DNA of 64,000 nucleotides from an uncultured Chitinophaga sp. (GTDB lineage Bacteria > Bacteroidota > Bacteroidia > Chitinophagales > Chitinophagaceae). Both the position numbers and the translations under genes were made by a program. Below are positions 18,302 to 27,191 of this stretch, piece by piece; the stretch's first letter is position 1; each line of letters begins with the position of its first letter. The notes under the pieces were generated by a model, which made no database searches, had not been told where the DNA came from, and worked only from the letters and a program-made list of their open reading frames with translations. The stretch covers positions 153,258 through 217,257 of the forward strand of contig NZ_CAMLHC010000012.1 of assembly GCF_946479755.1 (NCBI RefSeq), written 5' to 3'.

Positions 18302-19117
18302 ATGATGATGAAACGGTTATGGTCAGGCGTACTGCTGCTGGGAATGCTGGCCTGTAAAACAACAACTCCGGTCACCGTGCAAACGCCCGCTGCCCCGGCC
18401 ACACAGCTTACGCCTTATGGACCGGCATGGGCCGCCTTATGGCAGCAACAGTCCGGCGAATACAAAGCCCTTTGCCTGCAAGCCTATCAGCTGGCAGCGC
18501 TGCGGCTCGACCAGTACCTCGCGCAGCCGCATCATCTGCCGCTCGCCGTGGTAACAGACATTGACGAAACGGTGCTCGACAACAGCCCGTACTCCGTTCA
18601 TCAGGCATTGAACGGCAAAAGCTACGACGATAAAAGCTGGATGGAATGGACCGCCAAAGCTATTGCCGATACCGTGCCGGGCGCCCCTGCTTTCTTTAAA
18701 TATGCGGCTTCCAAAGGGGTGAAAGTGTTTTATATCACCAACAGGCTGGAAGCGGAAAGAGCCGCCACCCTGAAAAACCTGCAGCACTACGGCTTTCCGG
18801 ATGCTGTAGATCAACATCTGTTGCTGAAAACAGCCGGCTCCGGCAAAGAACCGCGGCGCCAGCAAGTGTTGCAGCAGTATGAAATTGTACTCCTCTTCGG
18901 TGATAACCTCAGCGACTTTGCCAATGTTTTCGATAAAAAGCCGGTGGCAGAAAGAAATGCTGCCGCCCTGAAATCCGCTGCCAGCTTCGGTAGCAGGTTT
19001 ATTGTGCTGCCTAATCCGATGTACGGCGACTGGGAAGGGGCGCTGTATAATTATCAGTATAAGCTCACGCCTCAGCAAAAAGACAGCGTGATGAAAGCGC
19101 AGCTGCGGAACTACTAG
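18302..19117 (+). CDS. Class C acid phosphatase, lipoprotein e(P4) family
   Basis: A lipoprotein of 271 residues (lipobox GMLAC) in the HAD superfamily. The motif DIDETVLDNSPY holds the paired catalytic aspartates (DxDET) of the 5'-nucleotidase lipoprotein e(P4)/class C acid phosphatase family. FYITNRLEAER gives motif II, and LLFGDNLSDFANVF holds the metal-binding acidic motif IV. Family members dephosphorylate nucleotides such as NMN or aromatic phosphates at the outer membrane, allowing uptake of the nucleoside. Several consecutive ATG codons (MMMKRL) make the exact start uncertain by two residues. It runs convergent with the OmpA-family gene. Confidence 0.9.
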   Translation: MMMKRLWSGVLLLGMLACKTTTPVTVQTPAAPATQLTPYGPAWAALWQQQSGEYKALCLQAYQLAALRLDQYLAQPHHLPLAVVTDIDETVLDNSPYSVHQALNGKSYDDKSWMEWTAKAIADTVPGAPAFFKYAASKGVKVFYITNRLEAERAATLKNLQHYGFPDAVDQHLLLKTAGSGKEPRRQQVLQQYEIVLLFGDNLSDFANVFDKKPVAERNAAALKSAASFGSRFIVLPNPMYGDWEGALYNYQYKLTPQQKDSVMKAQLRNY

Positions 19118-19123
19118 GTTTCT

Positions 19124-19143
19124 TTCACGCAACTTTGCGTGAA
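19124..19143. terminator. Short convergent hairpin
   Basis: 9-bp arms TTCACGCAA/TTGCGTGAA with a two-base spacer sit in the 27-bp gap between two convergent genes. There is no strong T-tract, so terminator function is inferred from position. Confidence 0.45.
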
Positions 19144-19144
19144 T

Positions 19145-21034
19145 CTACTCCACGCCCACGATGCGGAATACCGTTCTCCTGTTGGCGGCGCGGCCTTCTT
19201 CTGTGTCGTTGGTGGCAATGGGTTGTGTTTCCCCGTAACCTTTGGAAGTCAGACGACTGATGCTGATCCCTTTATCTGTCAGGTATTTCACGACTGCCTT
19301 CGCACGATTGGTGGATAATGTGATGTTATCCTTATCCGAGCCCACATTATCAGTATGACCGGCAATTTCGATCTTCAGCGCCGGGTTGTCCTGCATCAGT
19401 TTTACGAGTTTGTCCAGTTCAGTCACCGATGCCGGTTCCAGGCTGTACTGGTTGCTCTGGAAGAAGATGTTGTGCAGAATGATGCTGGCGTTAACGGCGA
19501 GTGGTTGCAAGGGGATGTTTTTCTCAAAAGGGACTCCCGGGTGATGATCTTTCAGGGAGAAGTTATCAGAGTAAAACAGGTACCCTTTTTTATTGACGTG
19601 AAAAGCATAGTCCTTGCCTACGGGCAATGGCGCCAGAAAGTCGCCGTTATCGTTTGTTTTCACGGCGGCTATCGGGTAGCCTCCCTGCAGGTCTATCACG
19701 TCGATATTGGCGGTGAGTCTTTTATGCGTGGTGGTATCGTACACATATCCTTTTACATAGAGCGTTTGCAGGGGGCGTGCTTCCGGGTAGAGTTCAAAGC
19801 GGTAGATATCCAATGCGCCGCGGGTATCGGAACGATCGGAGGCGAAGTAGGCGGTTTTACCGTTGGCCTCTACCACCAGCGAAGCGTCTTCATCGATGGT
19901 GTTGATGGGATAACCGAGGTTGGTGGCGGGCCCCCAGCTGCCGTCAGGCTGGCGGCGGGAATAGAAGATATCGAGGCCGCCATAACCGGGATGCCCGTTG
20001 GACGCGAAGTACAGCGTTTGACCGTCGGCATGGATGAAAGGAGTGGTTTCCCTGCCGCGGGTGTTGATGTTGGGGCCAAGTCTCTCCGGAGCGCTCCAGC
20101 GGCCGTTTTCGAGGCGGCGGCTCATGAACAGGTCCGCGCCGGCGTCCGTCGTTTCACGGGCGAAATACAACGTTTGTTTATCGGCAGAGAGGCAGGGCTG
20201 TGACTCCCAGTCGCGCGTATTAATGGGTGCGCCGATGTTCTGGGGCGGCGTCCAGCCGTTAACCGTTTTTTCGGAGTAGTAGATGTCGCAGCTGCCTTTG
20301 CCTTCGGGGAATTCGCAGCCGGTGAATACGAGCAGCGTACCGTCCTGTGAGATGTTCTGTGCGCCTTCGTTGAACGAGCTGTTCACCGGTTCGCCCATGT
20401 TCTGTGCAGGCTGCCAGCCGCTGCTGTCGCGGCGGGAAATGAAGAAGTCTTCATTGCGGCCGTTGACGCGGCGGGTATAAATGAGTATTTGTGCGTCGAT
20501 GGTGAGAGACGGAAAGTATTCCGGGTCTTTGCTGTTGATCTGGTCTCCCAGGTTTTCCGGATGAAAGGGCACCTGTTGATGCTGGGCGACCGCGAAGGTA
20601 TAATTGGCTTTTAGCTTTTCTGCGTTGGCGTTGGGTGATTTGGCGGAGGCAAGGTGTTGTGTGATCGTGTTCAGGGCGCCCTGAAAATCGCCGGTGCCGG
20701 CCAGCGAGCGGGAATAGGCTACCATGACAGGTTTGAGCCCGCTGCTATCGAGTTGTTTCAATTTGGTGAAACTTTCTTTGGCGGCGGCATAGTCTTTCAG
20801 GTCTATGTAGCAGAGGCCCATCTGGCCGTAGGCGTCGGTGAAGCCGGGGGCGGTTTTGAGTGCGTTTTGCAGCAGGGCGATGGCTTCCCTGCTTTTGTAC
20901 ATACGGACGGCGTCTACCGCCTGGTCAAAAAGGGCTTTGGCTTTCTTAGGGGCTGTTTCGTAGGTGACTGTCTGGGCCTGTATCTGCAGGCAGCAGCACC
21001 ATAAACAGGCGGATAATAACAGCGCACGTTTCAT
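19145..21034 (-). CDS. OmpA-family protein with TPR, PD40 propeller and regulatory-like domains (PorE-like layout)
   Basis: A 629-residue envelope protein. After a Cys-rich signal sequence (MKRALLLSACLWCCCLQIQA) come TPR-like helices (about 25-150, e.g. GFTDAYGQMGLCYIDLKDY), then WD40-like PD40 blades (about 170-420, e.g. DGQTLYFASNGHPGYGGLDI). A carboxypeptidase-regulatory-like domain follows (about 425-500), then an OmpA domain binding peptidoglycan (AGHTDNVGSDKDN, NRRTVFRI). This four-domain order matches PorE of Porphyromonas gingivalis, a T9SS-associated peptidoglycan anchor, but many Bacteroidota carry several proteins of this architecture. I start at MKRALLL; an upstream ATG would add 20 polar residues before the signal peptide. 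It may share a transcript with queE and folD. Confidence 0.85.
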   Translation of the reverse strand: MKRALLLSACLWCCCLQIQAQTVTYETAPKKAKALFDQAVDAVRMYKSREAIALLQNALKTAPGFTDAYGQMGLCYIDLKDYAAAKESFTKLKQLDSSGLKPVMVAYSRSLAGTGDFQGALNTITQHLASAKSPNANAEKLKANYTFAVAQHQQVPFHPENLGDQINSKDPEYFPSLTIDAQILIYTRRVNGRNEDFFISRRDSSGWQPAQNMGEPVNSSFNEGAQNISQDGTLLVFTGCEFPEGKGSCDIYYSEKTVNGWTPPQNIGAPINTRDWESQPCLSADKQTLYFARETTDAGADLFMSRRLENGRWSAPERLGPNINTRGRETTPFIHADGQTLYFASNGHPGYGGLDIFYSRRQPDGSWGPATNLGYPINTIDEDASLVVEANGKTAYFASDRSDTRGALDIYRFELYPEARPLQTLYVKGYVYDTTTHKRLTANIDVIDLQGGYPIAAVKTNDNGDFLAPLPVGKDYAFHVNKKGYLFYSDNFSLKDHHPGVPFEKNIPLQPLAVNASIILHNIFFQSNQYSLEPASVTELDKLVKLMQDNPALKIEIAGHTDNVGSDKDNITLSTNRAKAVVKYLTDKGISISRLTSKGYGETQPIATNDTEEGRAANRRTVFRIVGVE

Positions 21035-21127
21035 AAGAGTATCTGGCTTGTGTGACGAAGATAGAAGATAAAACGAAGAAGCCACTGCTTTCATTGCAGC
21101 GGCTTCCCCGTTTTTATCGTTATCCTG

Positions 21128-21754
21128 TTAAGGTACGTTGATGTATTTGTGTACCTGTAAGGACAGGCCCCATTCAGGGTGGTCTTTGATGTAGTCGATG
21201 ATCAGCGGCGTCATTTCGGCGCTGCGGTCCCATTCCGGCGCGAGGTACAACTTACATTGTTTGCCAACCAGCGCGGCGTATTTCTCAGCCCAGGCGAAGT
21301 CGGATTTGTTGAAGATGACCACCTTCAGTTCGCTGGCCACTTCACATACTTCCGGCAACGGCGCCTTGAACTTTTTGGGTGACAGGGTGATCCAGTCCCA
21401 GCTGCCGCTGAGCGGAGAGGAGCCGGATGTTTCCATATGGGTACGGAAGCCCTTTTTATGCAGGGCTTTGGTGAGCGCGTCGAGGTTGTGCATTAACGGT
21501 TCGCCGCCGGTGATCACGGCGAGGCGTCCCGGATGAGAAGCGGCCTCTTCCACAATATCAACGATTTCCCGTTGCGGGTGTTTAGCGGCGTCCCAGCTCT
21601 CTTTTACATCGCACCAATGGCAACCTACGTCGCAACCGCCCAGCCTGATAAAATAGGCTGCTTTGCCCTGATAGTAGCCTTCTCCCTGGAGGGTGTAGAA
21701 GCTTTCCATCACCGGCAGGGTGCTGGTCTTAATATTTGTGGTAATAACTGACAT
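21128..21754 (-). CDS. queE: 7-carboxy-7-deazaguanine synthase
   Basis: A radical-SAM enzyme of 208 residues in the pathway to queuosine, converting 6-carboxytetrahydropterin to 7-carboxy-7-deazaguanine. The N-terminus FYTLQGEGYYQGKAAYFIRL is typical. The [4Fe-4S] ligands are Cys41, Cys45 and Cys48 in the CX3CX2C spacing seen in radical-SAM proteins, and AVITGGEPLMH is the glycine-rich SAM motif. The pathway's final tRNA step, tgt, is also in this window but 14 kb away. The gene follows folD by 36 bp on the same strand. Confidence 0.93.
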   Translation of the reverse strand: MSVITTNIKTSTLPVMESFYTLQGEGYYQGKAAYFIRLGGCDVGCHWCDVKESWDAAKHPQREIVDIVEEAASHPGRLAVITGGEPLMHNLDALTKALHKKGFRTHMETSGSSPLSGSWDWITLSPKKFKAPLPEVCEVASELKVVIFNKSDFAWAEKYAALVGKQCKLYLAPEWDRSAEMTPLIIDYIKDHPEWGLSLQVHKYINVP

Positions 21755-21790
21755 GACTTACGGCACAAAGTTCGGGTTTTACCTGAACTT

Positions 21791-22678
21791 TTAGTTCATA
21801 CTTCCTTTCAGGCCGATGTTGGCGTGATAGGTATTTTTCAGCAGCGCTGCGATGGTCATAGGACCAACGCCGCCCGGCACAGGTGTGATAAAGCTGCATT
21901 TAGGCGCTACTTCATCAAATTTCACATCTCCTTTCAGGCGGAAACCGCTCTTTTTGGTAGCGTCTTCCACCCGGTTGATCCCTACGTCCACCACTACGGC
22001 GCCTTCTTTTACCATATCGGCGGTCACGAAGTCTGGTCTGCCGATGGCGGCGATGATGATATCGGCCTGGCGGCAGATGTCTGCCAGATTTTGTGTGCGG
22101 GAGTGGGTGAGGGTAACGGTGCAGTTGCCCGGATTGGTATTGCGGCTCAGCAGGATGCTTACCGGTGTACCGACGATATGGCTGCGGCCTATTACCACGG
22201 CGTGTTTACCGGCGGTAGGAATGTTATAATGTTCCAGCATCAGCATGATGCCATAAGGAGTAGCGGGAATGAAAGCCGGTAAACCGCTGACCATTTTACC
22301 TACGTTCATCGGGTGGAAACCGTCTACGTCTTTGCTGGGATCGATGGTGTTGATCACCAGTTCTTCGTTGATGTGTTTAGGTAAAGGCAGTTGTACCAGG
22401 ATACCGTCCACGTCTGCGTTTTCGTTGAGCAGGATGATCTGGTCCAGCAGGTGTTTTTCGGAAATTTGTTCGTCGAAACGCAGCAGGGTGGAGTTGTAGC
22501 CGCATTCTGCGCATGATTTCACCTTGGAAGCTACGTAGGTTTCGCTGGCGGGGTTGTTACCTACCAGTATAGCTGCGAGATGAGGTACTTTTTTACCAGC
22601 AGCCTTTAATTCAGCCACCTGGGTGGCTAATTGGGCTTTAATAGCCTCAGAAACTAGTTTACCGTCTAAAATTTGCAT
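21791..22678 (-). CDS. folD: Bifunctional methylenetetrahydrofolate dehydrogenase/cyclohydrolase
   Basis: A 295-residue cytosolic enzyme interconverting 5,10-methylene- and 10-formyl-tetrahydrofolate. The catalytic Tyr48 and Lys52 lie in [11 protein letters not shown], the signature [13 protein letters not shown] follows, and the NADP Rossmann segment reads [14 protein letters not shown]. The C-terminal [10 protein letters not shown] signature is intact. I start at MQILDGKL; an in-frame TTG two codons upstream adds nothing. A -7 box ends only three bases before the ATG, so the transcript may be almost leaderless. Confidence 0.95.
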   Translation of the reverse strand: MQILDGKLVSEAIKAQLATQVAELKAAGKKVPHLAAILVGNNPASETYVASKVKSCAECGYNSTLLRFDEQISEKHLLDQIILLNENADVDGILVQLPLPKHINEELVINTIDPSKDVDGFHPMNVGKMVSGLPAFIPATPYGIMLMLEHYNIPTAGKHAVVIGRSHIVGTPVSILLSRNTNPGNCTVTLTHSRTQNLADICRQADIIIAAIGRPDFVTADMVKEGAVVVDVGINRVEDATKKSGFRLKGDVKFDEVAPKCSFITPVPGGVGPMTIAALLKNTYHANIGLKGSMN

Positions 22679-22681
22679 GTG

Positions 22682-22689
22682 CAAAGGTA
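22682..22689 (-). promoter_or_regulatory. -7 box (TACCTTTG) abutting the folD start
   Basis: Exact TAnnTTTG, then CAC, then the folD ATG. If used, transcription would start at or within a base or two of the initiation codon. No -33 TTTG is evident. Confidence 0.4.
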
Positions 22690-22813
22690 ATGAAAATGAG
22701 GAATTACGAATATCGAATTCTCCATTTACATACGGGAGAGGGGAAAGAAGGAGGAAATACAGGCTAAAAGAAGACGGATTAACCGTTAAAACGCAGGGCT
22801 TTCGCTGGCATCC

Positions 22814-22849
22814 GGCAAAACAAGCGACATGGGTAGCGCTTGTTTTGCC
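22814..22849. repeat. 13-bp inverted repeat between folD and pckA
   Basis: Arms GGCAAAACAAGCG and CGCTTGTTTTGCC with a 10-base loop. It lies between the pckA terminator and the folD promoter. It may back up termination of pckA. Otherwise the 285-bp gap shows nothing recognisable. Confidence 0.5.
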
Positions 22850-22908
22850 CGGGCATTGCGCCCGTCAGAATGCGCGATAGTGGAAATTATAAGGCAAAAC
22901 ATGCATAT

Positions 22909-22946
22909 AAATCTCCCTGCCACCCGCGGGCGGCAGGGAAAGATTT
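22909..22946 (-). terminator. Intrinsic terminator of pckA
   Basis: Starting 17 bp past the pckA stop, AAATCT-C-CCTGCC pairs with GGCAGG-G-AAAGATTT, with a GC-rich palindromic centre CCCGCGGG. On the minus strand the stem runs into ATTTATATGCAT. Confidence 0.65.
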
Positions 22947-22963
22947 TGATCACAAAAGGAACA

Positions 22964-24565
22964 TCAGATTTTTGGCGCGGCAGCGAGTATTTCAGCGTCT
23001 GCAGCGGCGGCATATTTTTCGAAGTTGCGGATGAACTGGGCGGCCAGGTCTTTCGCTTTTTCGTCGTATGCTGCTTTGTCAGTCCAGGTATTGCGCGGGT
23101 CCAGGATTTCAGCCGGAACACCGGGGCAGGCATCGGGGATAGCCACGCCGAATACCGGATGATGATGGAAAGTGGCGTTGTCCAGCTGGCCTTTCAGGGC
23201 TGCAGAGATCATCGCACGGGTATAGGCCAGTTTAATACGGTTGCCGGTGCCGTAAGCGCCGCCGGTCCAGCCGGTATTGATCAGCCATACGTTTACCTGG
23301 TGCTGGCGCATTTTCTCACCGAGCATCTGGGCGTACTGCGCAGGATGCAGGGGGATGAAAGGCGCGCCAAAGCAGGCGCTGAAGGTGGATTTAGGCTCCG
23401 TAATACCTGCTTCCGTGCCAGCCACCTTAGCGGTATAACCGGAAATGAACTGGTACATGGCCTGTCCGGGCGTGAGCCGGGAAACAGGCGGTAATACGCC
23501 GTAGGCGTCGCAGGTGAGGAAGAATATGTTTTTAGGAATGCCTCCGATGGAAGGCTCCAGTGCATTGTCAATGTAAGTCAGCGGATAAGATACGCGGGTA
23601 TTTTCCGTGATGGCGCAATCGGTATAGTTGACCGTATTGGTGCCGGGGAAGAACTGGATATTCTCCAGCAGGGCGCCGGGGCGCACCGCGCGGAAAATCT
23701 GCGGCTCTTTTTCTTCAGACAGGTCAATGCATTTGGCATAACAACCGCCTTCGAAGTTAAATACGCCGGTGGACGTCCAGCCGTGCTCGTCGTCCCCGAT
23801 CAGTTTACGGGAAGGATCAGCGCTGAGGGTCGTTTTACCGGTGCCGCTCAGCCCGAAGAAAATGGCGGTGTCGCCATCGTCTCCCTGGTTGGCAGAGCAG
23901 TGCATGCTCAGCACCTGTTTGTCATGCGGCAATACGTAGTTGAGGATCGTAAAAATGCCTTTTTTGATTTCGCCGGTATAAGCGCTGCCACCGATGATGA
24001 TGGTTTTACGGGAGAAGCTGACCATGCTGAAGTTACCCTGACGGGTGCCGTCAATGGCGGGGTCCGCAAGGAAGCCCGGCGCCTGGATCACCGTCCAGTC
24101 AGTATGCATGTAGTCCAGCTCTTCTTCCGTTGGACGCAGGAACATATTATAGGCGAACAGGCTGGACCAGGGCAGTTCGGTTACCACCTTGATGTTAACC
24201 CGGTAGTCCTGATCTGCACAGGCGTAGCAGTCACGCACCCACACGTCTTTCCCGGTGAAATAGGCGGTGATTTTTTTGTACAGATTGTCAAACACCTCCG
24301 CGGAAACGGGGATGTTAAAGTCGTTCCAGTTAACAGTGTCAGCTGTGAGGTCGTCTTTTACGATAAATTTGTCTTTGGGTGATCTGCCGGTAAATTGGCC
24401 GGTGTTGACGGCGAGTGCTCCTGTGTCGGCCAGTACGCCTTGTTTTTTGGCTAAGGTCTGTTCCACCAGTTGTTCCGGGGACAGTTGATAGAATACATTC
24501 GACACATTCTCTATGCCCAGTTCCCGTAAGTCAGCAACAGGGTTCCTTACGCTACTCATTTGCAT
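22964..24565 (-). CDS. pckA: ATP-dependent phosphoenolpyruvate carboxykinase
   Basis: About 533 residues. It converts oxaloacetate and ATP to PEP, CO2 and ADP, the gluconeogenic entry. Visible motifs: GRSPKDKF near the N-terminus, the kinase-1a P-loop GLSGTGKTTLS, metal/nucleotide motif GDDEHGW, and GGAYGTGNRIKLAYTRAMI near the C-terminus. Length fits the ATP-dependent family. The start could be the ATG of MQMSSVRN or the ATG two codons later. It stands alone, with a good promoter 29 bp upstream and a terminator downstream. Confidence 0.95.
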   Translation of the reverse strand: MQMSSVRNPVADLRELGIENVSNVFYQLSPEQLVEQTLAKKQGVLADTGALAVNTGQFTGRSPKDKFIVKDDLTADTVNWNDFNIPVSAEVFDNLYKKITAYFTGKDVWVRDCYACADQDYRVNIKVVTELPWSSLFAYNMFLRPTEEELDYMHTDWTVIQAPGFLADPAIDGTRQGNFSMVSFSRKTIIIGGSAYTGEIKKGIFTILNYVLPHDKQVLSMHCSANQGDDGDTAIFFGLSGTGKTTLSADPSRKLIGDDEHGWTSTGVFNFEGGCYAKCIDLSEEKEPQIFRAVRPGALLENIQFFPGTNTVNYTDCAITENTRVSYPLTYIDNALEPSIGGIPKNIFFLTCDAYGVLPPVSRLTPGQAMYQFISGYTAKVAGTEAGITEPKSTFSACFGAPFIPLHPAQYAQMLGEKMRQHQVNVWLINTGWTGGAYGTGNRIKLAYTRAMISAALKGQLDNATFHHHPVFGVAIPDACPGVPAEILDPRNTWTDKAAYDEKAKDLAAQFIRNFEKYAAAADAEILAAAPKI

Positions 24566-24593
24566 AAAAAGCAAGATTGTTTTGGTGTAAAAG

Positions 24594-24623
24594 CAAAACT
24601 AGGCATTTTTTGATATCGTCAAA
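24594..24623 (-). promoter_or_regulatory. pckA promoter (TTTG-N18-TAGTTTTG)
   Basis: Both Bacteroidota sigma-A elements are present on the minus strand: TTTG at 24623-24620 and TAGTTTTG at 24601-24594, separated by 18 bp. The -7 box is followed by C, and the start codon lies 29 bp downstream. Confidence 0.65.
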
Positions 24624-24862
24624 TTTTATCGGTGTTACACCACTAAAATTTAGAAAAAATGAGTGGTACTAGCAGGTATTGTTGACAGATTTCTAATTTG
24701 GCTGCGTTTCCTTGCAGTATTTCAAAAGCCCGGTGTGTGAATATAACATTAAGTATTTGCAAGGGAGTATCAGTTCTTAACCAGCTCTCTCCGCTTTTTG
24801 ACCAGTTTGCCTGAATTTGAATTTATCACACAGCGGATTCATGAAATCACAAAATTTTGCCC

Positions 24863-24870
24863 TAGGTTTG
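24863..24870 (+). promoter_or_regulatory. -7 box (TAGGTTTG) of the aminopeptidase gene
   Basis: Exact TAnnTTTG, 25 bp before the ATG of the Xaa-Pro aminopeptidase. The -33 element is not clear. Confidence 0.4.
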
Positions 24871-24895
24871 GAGCCTCATTTGAAATACAGACGAT

Positions 24896-26185
24896 ATGAA
24901 GAATTTGCCCTTGGACTCGCAGCTGTTTATTAAAAACCGCGCGCGTTTTGTGGCCAAAATGCAGCCACAGTCAATAGCCATTATCAACTCTAATGATGAA
25001 TTGCCGACCAACGGTGATGCGTTGTATAAGTTTAAACAAAACTCCGACCTGTACTGGCTTACCGGTATCGACCAGGAAGATACCATGCTGGTATTGTTCC
25101 CCGACAACCCGGACCCGAAATACCGCGAAGTACTGGTGCTGGTGCGTCCTAACGAACTGAAGGAGAAATGGGACGGCCACCGGCTGCGCAAGGACGAAGC
25201 TTTCGCCGTTTCCGGTATCTCCACCGTAGTATGGCTTGACAGCCTCGACGCCCTGTTGCAGCAATGGGTCAACGATGCTTCCAATATCTACCTGAACTCC
25301 AACGAGAATAACCGTAAATCCAGCCTGATAGCGGTAAGAGACTACCGCTATGCGCAGGAGATGAAGCTCCGCTATCCGCTGCACAACTATCTCCGGGCGG
25401 CCGTGATCTTCAAAGAACTGCGTGCGGTGAAAACAGCGGAAGAAGTGAAAGTGATGCAGGAAGCCGTAGATATTACGGAAAAAGCGTTCCGCCGCGTACT
25501 GAAGTTTATCAAACCTGGTGTATGGGAACACGAAATACAGGCGGAAATTGTGCATGAATTCCTGCGCAACCGCTCTGCCGGGGAGGCTTACGGCTCTATC
25601 ATCGCCTCCGGCGACCGTGCCCGTACCCTGCACTATGTGTACAATAACCAGGAATGTAAAGATGGTGAACTGATCCTGATGGACTTCGGCGCGGAATATG
25701 GCGGTTACAATGCCGACCTTACCCGTACCGTTCCTGTAAATGGTAAATTCACCGACCGTCAGCGCCAGGTGTACAACGCCTGCCTTCACCTGCACAACTA
25801 TGCGAAAAGCATCCTCCGCCCGGGTATCACCATCGCCAAATACCACGAAATGGTGGGCGTGGAAGCCGGTAAGGAGTTTGTAAAACTGGGCCTGCTCACC
25901 GAAGCGGACATCAAAAAACAGGACCCGGAAGCGCCGGCTTACCGCAAATACCTGTACCACGGTATCTCCCACCATCTGGGGGTAGACGTGCATGACCTCG
26001 GCCCGTCTTTCCACCAACCGATTCCGGAAGGCGCTGTGATGACCGTTGAACCGGGCATCTATATTGAAGAAGAAAAAATGGGCATCCGCATTGAAAACAA
26101 CATCTGGCTCACCGCCAGCGGTAATGTGGACCTGTTCAAAAATATTCCTGTCACTGCCGAGGAGATCGAAGCACTGATGAAATAA
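24896..26185 (+). CDS. pepP: Xaa-Pro aminopeptidase (M24B)
   Basis: 429 residues. It removes N-terminal residues preceding proline. The N-terminal AMP_N domain shows YWLTGIDQEDTMLVL. The pita-bread catalytic domain (from about residue 170) has metal ligands in MDFGAEYGGYNADLTRT (two Asp), GISHHLGVDVHD (His), TVEPGIYIEEE (Glu) and GIRIENN (Glu), a complete dinuclear set. No signal peptide is present, so it is cytosolic. The 3' end is followed by a dispersed inverted repeat and then pssA. Confidence 0.92.
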   Translation: MKNLPLDSQLFIKNRARFVAKMQPQSIAIINSNDELPTNGDALYKFKQNSDLYWLTGIDQEDTMLVLFPDNPDPKYREVLVLVRPNELKEKWDGHRLRKDEAFAVSGISTVVWLDSLDALLQQWVNDASNIYLNSNENNRKSSLIAVRDYRYAQEMKLRYPLHNYLRAAVIFKELRAVKTAEEVKVMQEAVDITEKAFRRVLKFIKPGVWEHEIQAEIVHEFLRNRSAGEAYGSIIASGDRARTLHYVYNNQECKDGELILMDFGAEYGGYNADLTRTVPVNGKFTDRQRQVYNACLHLHNYAKSILRPGITIAKYHEMVGVEAGKEFVKLGLLTEADIKKQDPEAPAYRKYLYHGISHHLGVDVHDLGPSFHQPIPEGAVMTVEPGIYIEEEKMGIRIENNIWLTASGNVDLFKNIPVTAEEIEALMK

Positions 26186-26200
26186 CGACGTCAGTTACGG

Positions 26201-26277
26201 ATTACGGATTACGAATTACGAATTAAGGAGATACTTTATGTGATATACGCCTAAATTCGTAATTCGTAATCCGTAAT
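26201..26277. repeat. Dispersed inverted repeat, copy 1 (24-bp perfect arms)
   Basis: Left arm 26201-26224 and right arm 26254-26277 are perfect complements around a 29-base loop. The arms are built from the words ATTACGGATTACG and GAATTACG. The right flank CGTAATCCGTAATTTGT (17 bases) recurs exactly at the second copy near 27484. It fills most of the gap between pepP and pssA. Confidence 0.8.
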
Positions 26278-26302
26278 TTGTATTTGTATTAAAGCCATTT
26301 GA

Positions 26303-27070
26303 ATGCGACAACTTCCTAACATTATTACCCTATGCAACCTCTTTTGCGGCGCATTAGCCATTATTTGTGTGCTGCATGCTCCGGAATTCCGGGTGGAGTT
26401 TAACGGCAATGAATATACGGTGACCAATCCCGAGCCTGTCTACTGGGCTTCCGCGCTGGTGGTGCTGGCAGCAGTTTTCGATTTCTTTGACGGACTGGTG
26501 GCCCGCCTGCTGAAGGTGCAATCGCCCATGGGCAAAGAGCTCGACTCCCTGGCAGATGTGGTTACTTTTGGGGTGGTGCCCGGTATGATGTTGTATCGCC
26601 TGCTGCGCAGCGCCTATTACCAGATGCCTGACGCCTTCGAAGTATCGATGGTAAACGTAGCGCCGGCCTTACTGGTGCCTTGCTTTGCAGCCTACCGGCT
26701 GGCCAAGTTCAACCTGGACACCCGGCAGTCTGAAAACTTCATCGGCGTGCCCACACCGGCTGTAGGCTTGCTGGTGGCCTCTTTTCCGATGATACTCCTG
26801 TATAATCCCTATAACCTGGCCCACTGGCTGCAGAACGTATGGGTACTCTACGGTATCATTGTGGCCCTCTGTTACCTGATGGTGGCGGAAATCCCCATGC
26901 TGAGCCTGAAAGTAAAGGAGAAATCCCTGAAGGCCAACTGGACAAGGCTGCTGCTGGTGATATTGGTACTGGTGAGCATTCCCTTCCTGAATTATGCGAC
27001 AGTTCCGTTTATATTCATTTGTTATGTGATACTCTCGCTGGCGGTGCCACCAAAGGTAACACCGGCGTGA
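26303..27070 (+). CDS. pssA: CDP-diacylglycerol--serine O-phosphatidyltransferase
   Basis: A 255-residue polytopic inner-membrane enzyme making phosphatidylserine, precursor of phosphatidylethanolamine. The CDP-alcohol phosphotransferase signature D-G-x2-A-R-x8-G-x3-D-x3-D is complete, from FDGLVARLL through SPMGKELDSLADVVTFG. The start RQLPNIITLCNLFCGALAI is typical of the family. About six hydrophobic helices are present. The phosphatidylserine decarboxylase gene is not nearby. Confidence 0.93.
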   Translation: MRQLPNIITLCNLFCGALAIICVLHAPEFRVEFNGNEYTVTNPEPVYWASALVVLAAVFDFFDGLVARLLKVQSPMGKELDSLADVVTFGVVPGMMLYRLLRSAYYQMPDAFEVSMVNVAPALLVPCFAAYRLAKFNLDTRQSENFIGVPTPAVGLLVASFPMILLYNPYNLAHWLQNVWVLYGIIVALCYLMVAEIPMLSLKVKEKSLKANWTRLLLVILVLVSIPFLNYATVPFIFICYVILSLAVPPKVTPA

Positions 27071-27083
27071 GATTGATAAACCT

Positions 27084-27140
27084 GCAATGCAGCAAAGCAC
27101 GTACAGGCCGGCAGCGGCTTTACGAACTTTGCTGCATTGC
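27084..27140 (+). terminator. Long-loop hairpin after pssA
   Basis: 14-bp perfect arms GCAATGCAGCAAAG and CTTTGCTGCATTGC with a 29-base loop, starting 13 bp after pssA and ending 3 bp before the purS promoter. The lack of a T-tract makes intrinsic termination uncertain. Confidence 0.45.
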
Positions 27141-27143
27141 TGC

Positions 27144-27174
27144 TTTGCGAGAGTAATTATTTTCCGTAGGTTTG
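27144..27174 (+). promoter_or_regulatory. purS promoter (TTTG-N19-TAGGTTTG)
   Basis: TTTG at 27144-27147 and TAGGTTTG at 27167-27174 have the consensus 19-bp spacing of Bacteroidota promoters. The purS ATG follows 17 bp later. Confidence 0.7.
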
Positions 27175-27191
27175 CGCCAAATTTTAGCACA

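Larger units (their letters stand above)
24566..24895. other. 330-bp divergent promoter region (pckA / aminopeptidase)
   Basis: Holds a well-spaced pckA promoter on the minus strand and a possible -7 box for the aminopeptidase on the plus strand. The middle, roughly 24640-24840, is AT-rich and shows no ORF or strong repeat. Confidence 0.5.

Noticed and set aside
27087..27191. Upstream extension of purS
   Set aside because: The extra 35 residues lie over a hairpin and a well-spaced promoter; the PurS family begins at the internal ATG.
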